Shown: positions 1 to 7,995, counted from the first letter of the stretch. The stretch: DNA of 64,000 nucleotides from Oscillibacter hominis (GCF_014334055.1 NZ_CP060490.1:1736001-1800000); one strand, 5' to 3'. A program made the numbers and translations. Notes: generated from the letters alone by a model not told the origin.

Positions 1-552
1 GGTGCTGCCGCAGTCGCTGCATTCATAGGTGGTAACTAACTCCGAATTGTGATTGCGTTCTCTTTTGCCGCAGTTGGCACAGGCATAATAACCATTGTAT
101 TTGCTGGTAGAAACCCACTCTCCCCGGACATACTCCTTACCGCTGCCGTCGGGGCAGTATTGGTGCCACTCTGTGTGCTCTTCCATGCTGTTTTGTCCGC
201 ACTCGGCGCAGTAGTCCATCGAGCCGGAGGTATCGATGATCAGCGTGGTCGCCGCGTCGGCGCTCTGGGTGGTGGTGGTTGCGTTCTTATAGGTGACGTT
301 CACCTTCACGTTGAACTCATTTTCCACTCCGGTGGCCGTCAATTCCTTGGTGACGGACACATCGTAGTTGGATGCGCTGCCGTCGGAGCCGTTCGCCATG
401 TAATAGGAGGTTCCTCCCTTGTTGACGATCTGCTCCGTAGTCTGTTTTTTGACATCGCTCTCATTTGCGGCCAGCACACTGATGGGCAGCAGGCTGAACG
501 CCATAATCACTGCCATCACCAGCGACAAAAGCCGCTTCCTTGTTGTTGCCAT
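1..552 (-). CDS. Secreted VWA-domain surface protein, N-terminal part (runs off window)
   Basis: The frame is open from an ATG at 552 to the window edge, giving 184 codons. It starts with a basic, hydrophobic signal peptide that ends near VLAAN. A Ser/Thr-rich segment follows, then the strand TLIIDTSGSMD, which carries the DxSxS metal-ion adhesion (MIDAS) motif of von Willebrand factor A domains. Right after the MIDAS loop come three CxxC pairs (CAEC, CANC, CSDC), which suggest a zinc-ribbon-like insert inside the VWA fold. VWA surface proteins usually bind other proteins or act as adhesins, and that role is inferred here. The ribosome binding site is GAAGGGAG, 9 bases upstream. A c-di-GMP-I riboswitch lies immediately upstream, so expression is probably set by that second messenger. 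The C-terminal anchor is not visible. Confidence 0.85.
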   Translation of the reverse strand, partial: MATTRKRLLSLVMAVIMAFSLLPISVLAANESDVKKQTTEQIVNKGGTSYYMANGSDGSASNYDVSVTKELTATGVENEFNVKVNVTYKNATTTTQSADAATTLIIDTSGSMDYCAECGQNSMEEHTEWHQYCPDGSGKEYVRGEWVSTSKYNGYYACANCGKRERNHNSELVTTYECSDCGST

Positions 553-585
553 AATTTCGTTCTCCCTTCATTTCTTATTGAGATC

Positions 586-687
586 GAAATATGTGGCGGC
601 CGGACAGGCATGGCCCCCGGATGGCGGGCTTTAGCCTCCAAACTTTGCGTCCCGCTCTTTCGGGCGGTTTGCCGTTTCAGATATTTC
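586..687 (-). promoter_or_regulatory. Cyclic di-GMP-I (GEMM-I) riboswitch
   Basis: Read on the minus strand, the element has the hallmark GEMM-I core: GGCAAACC, a short stem capped by a GAAA tetraloop (CCGAAAGAGCGG), then GGACGCAAAG and GGAGGCTAAAG, the tetraloop receptor side. The closing stem P1 is GAAATAT (681-687) with ATATTTC (586-592). The base matching position 20 of the known aptamer appears to be G, which favours c-di-GMP over cGAMP (inference). The 3' strand of P1 contains ATTTC, which could instead pair with GAAAT just before the ribosome binding site of the VWA gene. Ligand binding might therefore free that site and turn translation on. No clear promoter was found between the aptamer and the gene ending at 736, so read-through from that gene is possible. 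Confidence 0.9.
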
Positions 688-735
688 TGTTGCTGACACA
701 TTTTTCTCAATGACCTGCGTGCTGTCCATGCCAGG

Positions 736-1191
736 TCAAACAGGTGGGGATGTCTTTCTCAGTTCGTATTCATCGCTTTGTCCCGCATCAGTCAGGGCGC
801 TGTTGAGCAGCATACTGAGCTCCAATACGCTGCGAAAGCTCTCTTCCCGCCCTTCCTCCAGCCATGCAACGGTTCCCTGCCAGCTGGCGTTTTGACGGAA
901 AATCACTTTGATGGAGAAGGTAGCCGCCTGGCCCCGCTGCTCCATATTTTCCGTCCGCACCTGGGGGAGCGTTTTGTCCACTGGCCGGAAGGAGCGCTCT
1001 GCGGTAAATGGCTGTGGGAAGTTCATCTGATCCAGGATCGTCTCCATGGCCATGAGGAATTCAATGAACCCATGGAAGGGAACCGACCCATCCAGCATCA
1101 GGTTATACAGCCGCCCCCGCAGGATCCTGTCCTGATAAGAGTCGATGCATACGACAGTAGTATGGTATTCGTTTGCCAGTACCCTGTGCAT
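736..1191 (-). CDS. Conserved protein of unknown function (151 aa)
   Basis: No known family was recognised. The protein is 151 residues, soluble, with no signal peptide or membrane segment. It begins MHRVLANEYHTTVVCIDSYQ, continues with a predicted beta-rich part (RILRGRLYN) and a helical FIEFLMAMETILDQM segment, and ends in a helix around residues 115-140. The start ATG at 1191 has a strong site (AAAGGAGG, 6 bases upstream). It lies between an SLH surface-protein gene upstream and the riboswitch-controlled VWA gene downstream, all on the minus strand. It may be co-transcribed with the VWA gene because no terminator separates them. Confidence 0.7.
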   Translation of the reverse strand: MHRVLANEYHTTVVCIDSYQDRILRGRLYNLMLDGSVPFHGFIEFLMAMETILDQMNFPQPFTAERSFRPVDKTLPQVRTENMEQRGQAATFSIKVIFRQNASWQGTVAWLEEGREESFRSVLELSMLLNSALTDAGQSDEYELRKTSPPV

Positions 1192-1454
1192 ATGCCGCCT
1201 CCTTTCTGCTCTTGTGTACCCAGTCTACACGCCGTCGGTTACACATCTGGATACATTTTGAAATTATTTTTACATTTTCTCTTTCCAGAAACAAGTTTTT
1301 CCGTTACCGGGCTGAGGGGCTTATGGGGCAGCCCGCTCTGCCGGTTGTTTTGCCTATTCTATCTGATCACCGTTACAAAAATGGGTACATTCTCCGATCT
1401 TTTCCGCATAACCAGAGCCATCAGCCTCCTCTGATGGAACTGCAGCCAAACTAT

Positions 1455-1494
1455 GGATAGAGCGGGCAAACAGTTCTGTCCGCCCGCTCTATCC
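1455..1494. terminator. Long hairpin between SLH gene and 151-aa gene
   Basis: A perfect 13-bp stem (GGATAGAGCGGGC with GCCCGCTCTATCC) has a 14-base loop. The T-rich tail (GAGTCTTTTTT) is on the plus strand. On the minus strand it lies about 40 bases after the stop of the SLH gene and is followed only by ATAGTTTGG, so it is a weak minus-strand terminator. The rest of the 1192-1533 gap is AT-rich (a possible promoter for the 151-aa gene at about 1240-1290) with no coding signal. Confidence 0.5.
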
Positions 1495-1533
1495 GAGTCT
1501 TTTTTCAATTTACAGCAGATGGTGCCCGGCCCG

Positions 1534-3867
1534 TTACTTTTCAAGGAACCGCTGAAGCATAACTGCCACCTGGGCACGGGTGGCTTGTCCCCGGGGATCA
1601 AGGATGTTGCCAGGCTTGCCGGAGATAATACCCTCGCTCACAGCCCAGCGCAGGGCGTCCTGCGCGTAGTCGCTGCCCTGCTCCCAGTCCCTGAAGGCCA
1701 AGTCCTCATTGGGGGCAGCCGGTTTCCCGGCGTAGTTGTAAAGCATTACGGCGAACTGCTCACGGGTGATGGGGTCGTCCGGGCCGAAAAGGTCATTTCC
1801 ATAGCCGTTCACAATCCCCTCACTGTCTGCCCAGCGGACGGCCTCGGCATAATATGTTTCGCTCGCCACATCCGCAAAATCGCCTCCGGACGCATCGGGG
1901 CTGCCCGCCAGCCTCCAGAGGATGGCCGCTATCTGCCCACGAGTTGTCGAGCTGTTGGGGCTGAACTGGCCAATATCAGTCCCCTTCATCAGGTCGCTCG
2001 TGTAAACGAACTCCACAGTGCTGTAGAACCACTCCTCCTTGCTGATATCGCCAAAGGGGTTATCCCATTCCCACTTGGCATAAATCTTGGTATCGTTCGT
2101 CAGCTTCACATCATCAGCCGGTTTAGTCATCTCCTGATCCAAATACCACCCCTGGAAAATGTATCCATCCCGCATAGGGGTGTAGTCACTTAAATCGAGG
2201 CTTGAGCCAAAATTCTTATTTATGTTCTTGATGTCATCGCCGCCGTTTGTGTCAAAGGATATGACAACATGATTGCCCCCTCCACCGGAGCCTCCGCCCT
2301 GGTGCCCGCCAGTTGCCGGAGCTATGACATATCCACATACCGTACAGGTCTGCGGGGTAGTTCCTGTCGCTGCGGCGCCAGGGGTATGGGCAGCTGCATC
2401 CGCTTTTGCTCCGCAAGTGCATGCGTGCCAATGCCCGCTTGCATCCGATGTCCAGGCGCTGCTGAACTCATGGGCCAATTCGCCATAAGCTTGCCCGCAG
2501 TTTTCACAAATTGCACGGTCCGTGTGGGTCGCTGTCCCGCCGGTATGTGCAGCGGGCATGACCTTGAGGTATTTGCTTGCAGCAAATCCATTCGTCAGGT
2601 CTTTTGTCGCTACAGCAGTTGCAGTATCCTCGCTGTCACCGGCCCAGTTTCTTTGGCACACATCATAGCCAAATGTGGGAACAGTTCTCAGGAACGCCTT
2701 TTCCCCTGAGGATATTGTTATCGTGCTGTTTTCAATTTCTGGACTCGCAGCGCCTTCAGCCATGAAAACCCCAAACTGCTCAGATGTAATTGAAACATCT
2801 GCCCCATTGGTGATTGAGGCGGTGCCAGTCTGATCTCTAAGATAAAGGCCGGCGAGCTTGGAGTTGATGGCAGCAGTCCCACCGTCTATGACAATCCCGC
2901 TGTCTTTATTATTTACCCCGATCCCCACAAAACCCGTCGCATCCACAGTCCCATTGATCTGGACCGTTTGCGGGATCGTGTCGCCCGGCAGACCTATGCT
3001 TATCGCGGCAGTGTCCTTTCCAGTAGCAGTTGCACACAATGTGGCCTTCTTATCCACCAACAGGCTTCCGGAAAATGCATTGATGCCTGTGCTGCCCTTT
3101 GCCGTGACCCGCGCAGCATCTGTGATCTCAATCTTATCCCCATAGCCGGCGGAAATCGCGATTCCCGCTGTGTCAACAGTTACAACAGCATTGTCCTGAA
3201 TGTAAATATTCCCCTTAGATGTGCTAATCTGGCTATTTGCCGCGATTTGTGCCTGGTCACAAATCATAATGTCCCCGGCGTCCGTGCCAATCGCCGGCTG
3301 GGAACCGGTGGATGTCAGGTTAACGGATCCCCCAACCTTTACGCCGCCATCTTTCTCTTTGCAATTGTTGATTGCATAAGCACCGCAATTCATCGTCACA
3401 GTGATGCCGCCCGATAATTCGATCGTTCCAGAAAATTCGTCAGGAATCAGGATACCCTCAGTTTGGGTAGTGACGGTAAGGATTGCGGAATCCTCTCCGG
3501 TCACGGTGACGTCACCGTCGGAAGTAGATTGAATCCCAGTGCCTCCATCAATGGAGACCGTGCCGATGATTTCGATCGTAGTCCCCCCGGGGACGAGGAC
3601 ATGCCCATCAATGGTCACATTGTTCAGGGTCAGCTTAGAGGCTTCCTCATCGTAATAAATATGATAGTTCGAATTGTCTGCCCCTTCGGTCACCAACGTT
3701 TTGTTTTGATAGAAATAGTAGATGCCCGCTGCCAGCTCTTCACCATCGACACCAATAGATGGAAGCCCTGGCACTCCAATGTCATAGGCCTGGCCTGTCA
3801 CGGGAAAAAGGCCGATGCAAATGATTGCAGCCAGCAAAATTGATAAGTATCTCCTTGACTTTTCCAT
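1534..3867 (-). CDS. SLH-anchored surface protein with beta-helix and InlB-type repeat (777 aa)
   Basis: Start: ATG at 3867, behind AAAGGAG, beginning MEKSRRYLSILLAA; longer in-frame starts upstream lack a ribosome site. Residues 1-29 are a signal peptide ending GQAYD. Residues about 60-420 are repetitive short strands with many Gly, Asp, Thr and Val residues (for example ITDAARVTAKGST), typical of right-handed beta-helix adhesins. About 455-512 carries CxxC pairs (CENC, CTC, CTVC) of a zinc-ribbon-like segment common in Clostridia surface proteins. About 532-600 is an InlB B-type repeat (ISFDTNGGDD, GYIFQGWYLD, IYAKWEW). The C-terminus, about 603-777, holds three SLH domains with TRGQIAAIL, TREQFAVML and TRAQVAVML motifs that bind pyruvylated cell-wall polymers. 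The role is cell-surface adhesion or substrate contact (inference). It has its own promoter and hairpin leader. Confidence 0.9.
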   Translation of the reverse strand: MEKSRRYLSILLAAIICIGLFPVTGQAYDIGVPGLPSIGVDGEELAAGIYYFYQNKTLVTEGADNSNYHIYYDEEASKLTLNNVTIDGHVLVPGGTTIEIIGTVSIDGGTGIQSTSDGDVTVTGEDSAILTVTTQTEGILIPDEFSGTIELSGGITVTMNCGAYAINNCKEKDGGVKVGGSVNLTSTGSQPAIGTDAGDIMICDQAQIAANSQISTSKGNIYIQDNAVVTVDTAGIAISAGYGDKIEITDAARVTAKGSTGINAFSGSLLVDKKATLCATATGKDTAAISIGLPGDTIPQTVQINGTVDATGFVGIGVNNKDSGIVIDGGTAAINSKLAGLYLRDQTGTASITNGADVSITSEQFGVFMAEGAASPEIENSTITISSGEKAFLRTVPTFGYDVCQRNWAGDSEDTATAVATKDLTNGFAASKYLKVMPAAHTGGTATHTDRAICENCGQAYGELAHEFSSAWTSDASGHWHACTCGAKADAAAHTPGAAATGTTPQTCTVCGYVIAPATGGHQGGGSGGGGNHVVISFDTNGGDDIKNINKNFGSSLDLSDYTPMRDGYIFQGWYLDQEMTKPADDVKLTNDTKIYAKWEWDNPFGDISKEEWFYSTVEFVYTSDLMKGTDIGQFSPNSSTTRGQIAAILWRLAGSPDASGGDFADVASETYYAEAVRWADSEGIVNGYGNDLFGPDDPITREQFAVMLYNYAGKPAAPNEDLAFRDWEQGSDYAQDALRWAVSEGIISGKPGNILDPRGQATRAQVAVMLQRFLEK

Positions 3868-3908
3868 AGGTTTGTCTCCTTTTATGTTGTATCTATTCAG
3901 AGCGTATT

Positions 3909-3951
3909 GTCCTTTGGTACATACCAAAGGACCGAGCGACACCCGCTCGGT
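3909..3951 (-). other. Tandem hairpins in the 5' leader of the SLH gene
   Basis: Two perfect stems abut and share two bases: ACCGAGCG/CGCTCGGT (3931-3951) and GTCCTTTGGTA/TACCAAAGGAC (3909-3932). They lie between the promoter and the ribosome binding site, so they are part of the mRNA. Neither is followed by a T-run, so they are not terminators; an mRNA-stabilising or translation-control role is inferred. Confidence 0.6.
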
Positions 3952-3975
3952 TTTCTTTCCTGTCAATTTTTTCTA

Positions 3976-4004
3976 ATTATACAGTATTTCTTAGTATTTT
4001 GCAA
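3976..4004 (-). promoter_or_regulatory. Sigma-A promoter of the SLH surface-protein gene
   Basis: Minus strand: TTGCAA (-35, 3999-4004), 17-bp spacer, TATAAT (-10, 3976-3981). It lies about 110 bases upstream of the ATG at 3867. Confidence 0.8.
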
Positions 4005-4072
4005 GGTTTCCTCCCATGTCATATACCACCTTTTGGAAGCTTGATTGCTCGTCCTTATGTTGATACAAAAGG

Positions 4073-4102
4073 GCAAAAGCACCCAGAATTGGGTGCTTTT
4101 GC
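4073..4102 (-). terminator. Intrinsic terminator after the pilus operon
   Basis: A 12-bp perfect stem, GCAAAAGCACCC / GGGTGCTTTTGC, with a 6-base loop lies about 50 bases past the pilT stop. On the minus strand it is followed by CCTTTTGT. Confidence 0.8.
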
Positions 4103-4154
4103 ATGATTATTTTGCTGGAAACGCAAAGCCGGATTGGGACTCCGCTTTTTCTAT

Positions 4155-5222
4155 TCAGTTCCCCTGAGCCAGCCGGCGGCGCATCTGCTCCGGGTTCACG
4201 GCGTAGTCCGCCGCCGTCTCTGCGCCGATGGCCCCCTCCTGGCAGAGCTTCCAGATCGCCTGATCCATGGAGATCATCCCCTCCGCGGAGGAAGTCTGTA
4301 TCACGTTGTCGATCTGGTAGTTCTTGCTGTCACGGATCATGTTGCGGATGGCGCCGTTGACCCGCATGACCTCCATGGCCGGTACCCGGCCGCCCTTACT
4401 CCCCGGGAGCAGCTGCTGGGAGATCACCGAGTGCAGCACCATGGAAAGCTGCGTGCGGACCTGGGCCTGCTGGGCCGGCGGGAAAATGTCGATGATCCGG
4501 TCGATGGTGCTCACCGCCCCCTGGGTATGCAGAGTAGTGATGACCAGATGCCCTGTCTCTGCGGCGGTCATGGCGGTGCGGATGGTCTCATAGTCCCGCA
4601 TCTCTCCCAGCAGGATCACGTCCGGCGCCTGGCGCAGGCAGGAGCGCAGCGCGGAGAGGTAATCCGCCGTGTCAATGGCGATCTCCCGCTGGCTGATGAT
4701 GCTCTTTTCATCCCGATAGAGGAACTCGATGGGGTCCTCCAGGGTAATGACGTGGGCGCTGCGGGTTCGGTTGATCCGGTCGATGAGGCAGGCCTGGGTG
4801 GTGGATTTCCCGCTGCCCGCCGTGCCGGAAATCACCACCATGCCGTGGCTCACGTCCGCCACCTCCATCACGGAGTCGGGGATGCCCAGGGCCCTGTGGT
4901 CCGGAATCTCAAAGGACACCACACGGATCACCGCGGCCATGGAGCCGCGCTGGCGGTAAGTGCTGACCCGGAAGCGGGCCAGGCCGGGCTGGGCAAAGGA
5001 AAAGTCGTCGTCCCCGGTCTTTAGGTAGCGGTCCTGCTCCCGGCCAGCCATGCGGTAGATCTCCCCGATCAGCCGCTCCGTTTCCGGGGGAAACACTTTG
5101 GTGTCACTGATGGGCAGGATCCGCCCGTCCCGCTTATAACTCACCATGCCGCCGGCCACAATGAAGATATCGGATGCCCCGTCCTCCACGGCCCGGCGCA
5201 GATAATCGATCAAATCAGACAT
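4155..5222 (-). CDS. pilT: Type IV pilus retraction-type ATPase PilT
   Basis: A 355-residue GspE/PilT-family hexameric ATPase of the cytoplasmic face of type IV pilus machines. The N-terminal part (about 1-110) is the PAS-like/N2 domain. Walker A is GTAGSGKST, the Asp box is LEDPIEFLYR, Walker B is VILLGEMRD and the His box is TGHLVITTLHT. The C-terminal AIRNMIRDSKNYQIDN matches the AIRNLIRE-type motif of PilT retraction ATPases rather than PilB. The start has AAGGAG 9 bases upstream. It is the last gene of a minus-strand operon that starts with the PilC platform protein. No PilB/GspE extension ATPase is in the window, so pilus extension must be driven from elsewhere, or this ATPase does another job. 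Confidence 0.93.
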   Translation of the reverse strand: MSDLIDYLRRAVEDGASDIFIVAGGMVSYKRDGRILPISDTKVFPPETERLIGEIYRMAGREQDRYLKTGDDDFSFAQPGLARFRVSTYRQRGSMAAVIRVVSFEIPDHRALGIPDSVMEVADVSHGMVVISGTAGSGKSTTQACLIDRINRTRSAHVITLEDPIEFLYRDEKSIISQREIAIDTADYLSALRSCLRQAPDVILLGEMRDYETIRTAMTAAETGHLVITTLHTQGAVSTIDRIIDIFPPAQQAQVRTQLSMVLHSVISQQLLPGSKGGRVPAMEVMRVNGAIRNMIRDSKNYQIDNVIQTSSAEGMISMDQAIWKLCQEGAIGAETAADYAVNPEQMRRRLAQGN

Positions 5223-5237
5223 GTCTCCGCTCCTTTT

Positions 5238-5651
5238 TCAGCCTGTATAAACCGGAAGCTCCTCCTCCGGCTGCCAATCGCCGGTGGAGACCTGCTGCCA
5301 TTGTGCTATATCATAATGTATCCGATCTTTATCGAAGTCCACCTGGACACGCAGTTCCTGAGAGCCGGAGATTTCCACGGCATAGCGGTAGGAAACGGTG
5401 CCGTCCTCCGCCGCCGACTCCTCCACCGACTCCAACACCTGGCCCTGGCGCAGCAGCGCCAAAATGCGCTCCGCCTCCCAGTCCGCCGCATAGTACTCCG
5501 CCACCGCCTGTGCGCTGCGCTGGGACAGCGAGACGTCCGCCGTCATGGTGGAGAGGCTCAGCAGCGCGAATATCACCAGGCAGAGCACCGCGAACATCAC
5601 CAAAAGTGAGCTTCCGCCCACAGCGGGCGGGCTGGAACGGTTCTCATCCAC
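5238..5651 (-). CDS. Small pilus-operon membrane protein (137 aa)
   Basis: Start is GTG at 5651, 9 bases after AGGAGG, overlapping the stop of the upstream gene. The N-terminus has a short charged/Pro-rich head (MDENRSSPPAVGG), then one hydrophobic segment (SLLVMFAVLCLVIFALLSL, about residues 14-33), then an amphipathic helix rich in Ala and Glu (AVAEYYAADWEAERI) and a beta-rich tail. That layout is pilin-like. The G-[FM]-xxx-E prepilin peptidase site is missing, because there is no Glu at +5. It is probably a minor pilin or inner-membrane assembly partner of PilT and PilC (inference from context). Confidence 0.7.
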   Translation of the reverse strand: MDENRSSPPAVGGSSLLVMFAVLCLVIFALLSLSTMTADVSLSQRSAQAVAEYYAADWEAERILALLRQGQVLESVEESAAEDGTVSYRYAVEISGSQELRVQVDFDKDRIHYDIAQWQQVSTGDWQPEEELPVYTG

Positions 5652-6093
5652 GGCCGCTCACCTCCTGCCATGCGATGGGCAGGGAGAAAATTTCCTGGCC
5701 ATCCTCATGGGATACCCGGACCAAGGCCTGCACCAGCCCCTCCTGGGGTTCCAGGCCGCCCAGCGCCCCCGGGAATACCTCCAGCCGGTAGGACGCCCCC
5801 TCGGAAACCGCGTTCCAGCCGCCATCGTAGAGCACATACCACATTCCCTGGGAAATCTGGCCCCCCATGCCCTCCCGGGCAGCCTCCATGGCATGGGCCG
5901 GGTCCTCCCCCGCGTGCTTCATCAGCTCCGCGGCATTCTGGGCCAGGAGGACCGCCTGATCCAGGGCAGCGCTCTCCCGGGACTTTTGGTTGGAGAGGGC
6001 AAACGCCTGCACGCACAGGGCCGCGGCAATGGCGAACACAAGGATCATCACCACCTGCTCCATCAGCACAAGTGCCGATCGGTTCTGGTTCAT
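5644..6093 (-). CDS. Small pilin-like membrane protein (149 aa)
   Basis: The start is taken at ATG 6093 (MNQNRSALVLMEQ) because GGAGGCGG lies 5 bases upstream and the ATG overlaps the preceding stop (ATGA). A longer frame to 6189 has no ribosome site. One N-terminal membrane segment (LMEQVVMILVFAIAAALCV) is followed by a long helix (ALDQAVLLAQNAAELMKHA) and a beta-rich C-terminus, the usual pilin shape. No GFTLIE-type cleavage site is present, though a Glu occurs in the hydrophobic segment (LMEQ). It belongs to the tightly overlapping pilus operon, and a minor pilin or assembly role is inferred. Confidence 0.7.
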   Translation of the reverse strand: MNQNRSALVLMEQVVMILVFAIAAALCVQAFALSNQKSRESAALDQAVLLAQNAAELMKHAGEDPAHAMEAAREGMGGQISQGMWYVLYDGGWNAVSEGASYRLEVFPGALGGLEPQEGLVQALVRVSHEDGQEIFSLPIAWQEVSGRG

Positions 6094-6578
6094 GCGTCCG
6101 CCTCCCCGCTTCGAAGCGCCAGCGTCAATGCAGTGACCTCGCCCTTTGTGTCCGTGGCCTCCACCGTCAGCTCCCCGTCGCCCTCCCAAAAATTCAGAGC
6201 GCCCGCGGCCATGACCTCGTTGCCGTCCTCCGGCGAAAACTCCTCCAGCGCCGAAGCAAACAGCTCCCGCACCGATCCATCATAGTAGTAAATCCGGGTG
6301 TAGTAGGGCTCCCCCTCCACCTCGCGGGCCAGGTACAGCGTGGGGATGCCCTCCTCATCCGAGGAGAAGCCATCCACAAAAACGCCGCCCGGAACATCAT
6401 TGTGCCGCACCTTTGATGCAATATATTGGACGCATATCCGCTTTTCATAGCTCGCACCGCCCCGCTCGCTCAGCTGGCGGTAGCTGTCCGCGCCAAGCAG
6501 GAGCACCAGCAGGATTGCTGAAGACAGCACGCCGAAAGTCAGCAGGACGAATATGCCCCCGATGGAATGTCGCTTCAT
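6090..6578 (-). CDS. Pilus-operon membrane protein, DUF4860-like (162 aa)
   Basis: The protein begins MKRHSIGGIFVLLTFGVLSS and has one membrane segment (about residues 8-28). A soluble domain follows with YRQL, a beta-rich core (CVQYIASKV, VFVDGF) and an acidic C-terminus. It resembles the DUF4860 family found beside clostridial pilus genes (recognised from memory, so moderate confidence). The ribosome site GAGGAGG lies 7 bases before the ATG. It overlaps the next gene by ATGA. No prepilin peptidase motif with Glu+5 is visible. Confidence 0.7.
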   Translation of the reverse strand: MKRHSIGGIFVLLTFGVLSSAILLVLLLGADSYRQLSERGGASYEKRICVQYIASKVRHNDVPGGVFVDGFSSDEEGIPTLYLAREVEGEPYYTRIYYYDGSVRELFASALEEFSPEDGNEVMAAGALNFWEGDGELTVEATDTKGEVTALTLALRSGEADA

Positions 6579-6589
6579 CTTTCCCCTCC

Positions 6590-6898
6590 TCAGCGTGCAA
6601 GGACTGTGATCTCCGGCATGATGTTGTCGGCAAAAATCTCATAAAACACTGCGTAGCGCGTCTCATCCACCTGGATGCCGTAGCCTTGTTCCAGCTCCTC
6701 CAGCGTGGCGGGGTAAACCCCCTCTGAGGCGTAGCTGCTGACGGCCGCCCGGCGTATGCTCTCCTCCAGCTGTTTGCGCCCCTCCTCGCTCTGGGACGCA
6801 TCCACATGGGCCAGGGCCCCCATCAAAAGCGTCAGAGCCAAGGCGGCGGTCACCGGCAGGAGAAGCCAGGCAGTCCATCGCGTTCTTCCCTTTTTCAT
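6590..6898 (-). CDS. Pseudopilin-like small protein (102 aa)
   Basis: An N-terminal basic head (MKKGRTRWTAW) and a hydrophobic segment (LLLPVTAALALTLLMGAL) precede a helix, RKQLEESIRRAAVSSYASEG, then VYPATLEELEQGYG. This last stretch closely resembles the conserved YPxTLEEL region after the long helix in type II/IV pseudopilins. The prepilin cleavage motif is missing. The gene begins 4 bases after the stop of the PilC gene, with GGTGA as a modest ribosome site, so it is probably translationally coupled. Confidence 0.7.
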   Translation of the reverse strand: MKKGRTRWTAWLLLPVTAALALTLLMGALAHVDASQSEEGRKQLEESIRRAAVSSYASEGVYPATLEELEQGYGIQVDETRYAVFYEIFADNIMPEITVLAR

Positions 6899-6902
6899 AC
6901 GC

Positions 6903-7943
6903 TCACCCGATGGCGGACATGATCCGCACCAGAGGCAGCATCACGGACAGCAAAATGCCGCCCACCAAAAGGGAAGAGACGATCACAATGCCCGGCTCCA
7001 CCCGGCTCACTGTCTCCTCCACGCTGCGCTCCGCGTCCGTCTGAAGCCGCCGCGAAATCTCTGCCATCACCGTGTCGCCGCTGCCGCTGCGGATACCAAG
7101 GGACAGCATCCGGCAAAAAGCAGGAGGCAGCAGGCCGCTCTGGCGCAGCGCCTCCGCAAGGCCCGCCCCCTCGTCCAGACGGGAACGGCAGTCATTGTAA
7201 CGCCGCTCCATGGCGGCGTTCTCGCTGTGGAGCGAGGTGGCCATGGCCAGCGCTTCCTCCACCGGCAGGCCGCTGGCCATCCCCATGGACAGCGCCGCGG
7301 CAAACTGGGCCGCTCCCACCTTTCCGGCAATGCCCCGGTCTCCCCGGCGGCGCTGCCAAAACCGTCCCGCCCAGTTCCGGAAGGGCAGGCTCACGGAAAA
7401 GGCCGCGACCAGGGCCAGCACCAAGGCCAGTACCACACAAAGCACCGGCAGCATGCGGTTCAGCACACCGCCCAGGGCCAGCAGCCCGCCGGCAAGGCCG
7501 GTCATTTGTCCGCCCAGCCGGGCAAATACCGACTCAAAGACCGGCAGTACCTTTGCCAGCAGCACCACGATCACCGCCAGCATCATCAGCAGCAAAATCG
7601 CCGGATAGGTCAGGGCGCCGCGGATGCGGTTTCCCATCCGCTCTATCGTGTCATAGTAGGCGGCAAGGGCCCGGAAGGCTTCCTCCTGCCGGCCGGTTTG
7701 TTCCCCAGCCCCGGCCAGATACACCGCATAGTCGGGAAACGCCTGCGTGGCGGCCATGGCCGCGGAGAGGGGCTCCCCTCCGTCCACCGCCCCGGCCAGC
7801 TCCCTGAGCAGCTCCGACTCCTGATCCCCGTCCTCCGCCAGCAAATGCAGGCCGTCCCCCACGCCGATGCCGGCGTGGAGCATGACGGAGAGCTCCAGGC
7901 AGAAGGCGGACAGGTATCCTGACGACAAATATCTCTTTTTCAT
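6903..7943 (-). CDS. pilC: Type IV pilus / type II secretion inner-membrane platform protein (GspF/PilC)
   Basis: This 346-residue GspF-family protein has two T2SSF cytoplasmic domains and three membrane segments (around LTYPAILLLMMLAVIVVLLA, LPVLCVVLALVLALVAAFS and GIVIVSSLLVGGILLSVMLP). Each domain has the family's characteristic features: LSAFCLELSVMLHAGI at the N-terminus and FAAALSMGMASGLPVEEAL in the second domain. The start ATG 7943 is preferred because GGAG sits 6 bases upstream; an alternative start at 7955 lacks a site. It is the first gene of the pilus operon. PilC anchors the pilus motor ATPase on the membrane. Confidence 0.9.
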   Translation of the reverse strand: MKKRYLSSGYLSAFCLELSVMLHAGIGVGDGLHLLAEDGDQESELLRELAGAVDGGEPLSAAMAATQAFPDYAVYLAGAGEQTGRQEEAFRALAAYYDTIERMGNRIRGALTYPAILLLMMLAVIVVLLAKVLPVFESVFARLGGQMTGLAGGLLALGGVLNRMLPVLCVVLALVLALVAAFSVSLPFRNWAGRFWQRRRGDRGIAGKVGAAQFAAALSMGMASGLPVEEALAMATSLHSENAAMERRYNDCRSRLDEGAGLAEALRQSGLLPPAFCRMLSLGIRSGSGDTVMAEISRRLQTDAERSVEETVSRVEPGIVIVSSLLVGGILLSVMLPLVRIMSAIG

Positions 7944-7965
7944 ATCATTCTCCATGATTCGATAA

Positions 7966-7995
7966 AAAATGGACTTGCACAGGCAAGTCCATTTT
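7966..7995 (-). terminator. Intrinsic terminator after the transglutaminase lipoprotein gene
   Basis: A 13-bp perfect stem, AAAATGGACTTGC / GCAAGTCCATTTT, is followed on the minus strand by a T-run. It separates the lipoprotein gene (ending 8037) from the pilus operon that starts 23 bases later, so the pilus genes probably depend on partial read-through or on a promoter embedded here. Confidence 0.85.
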
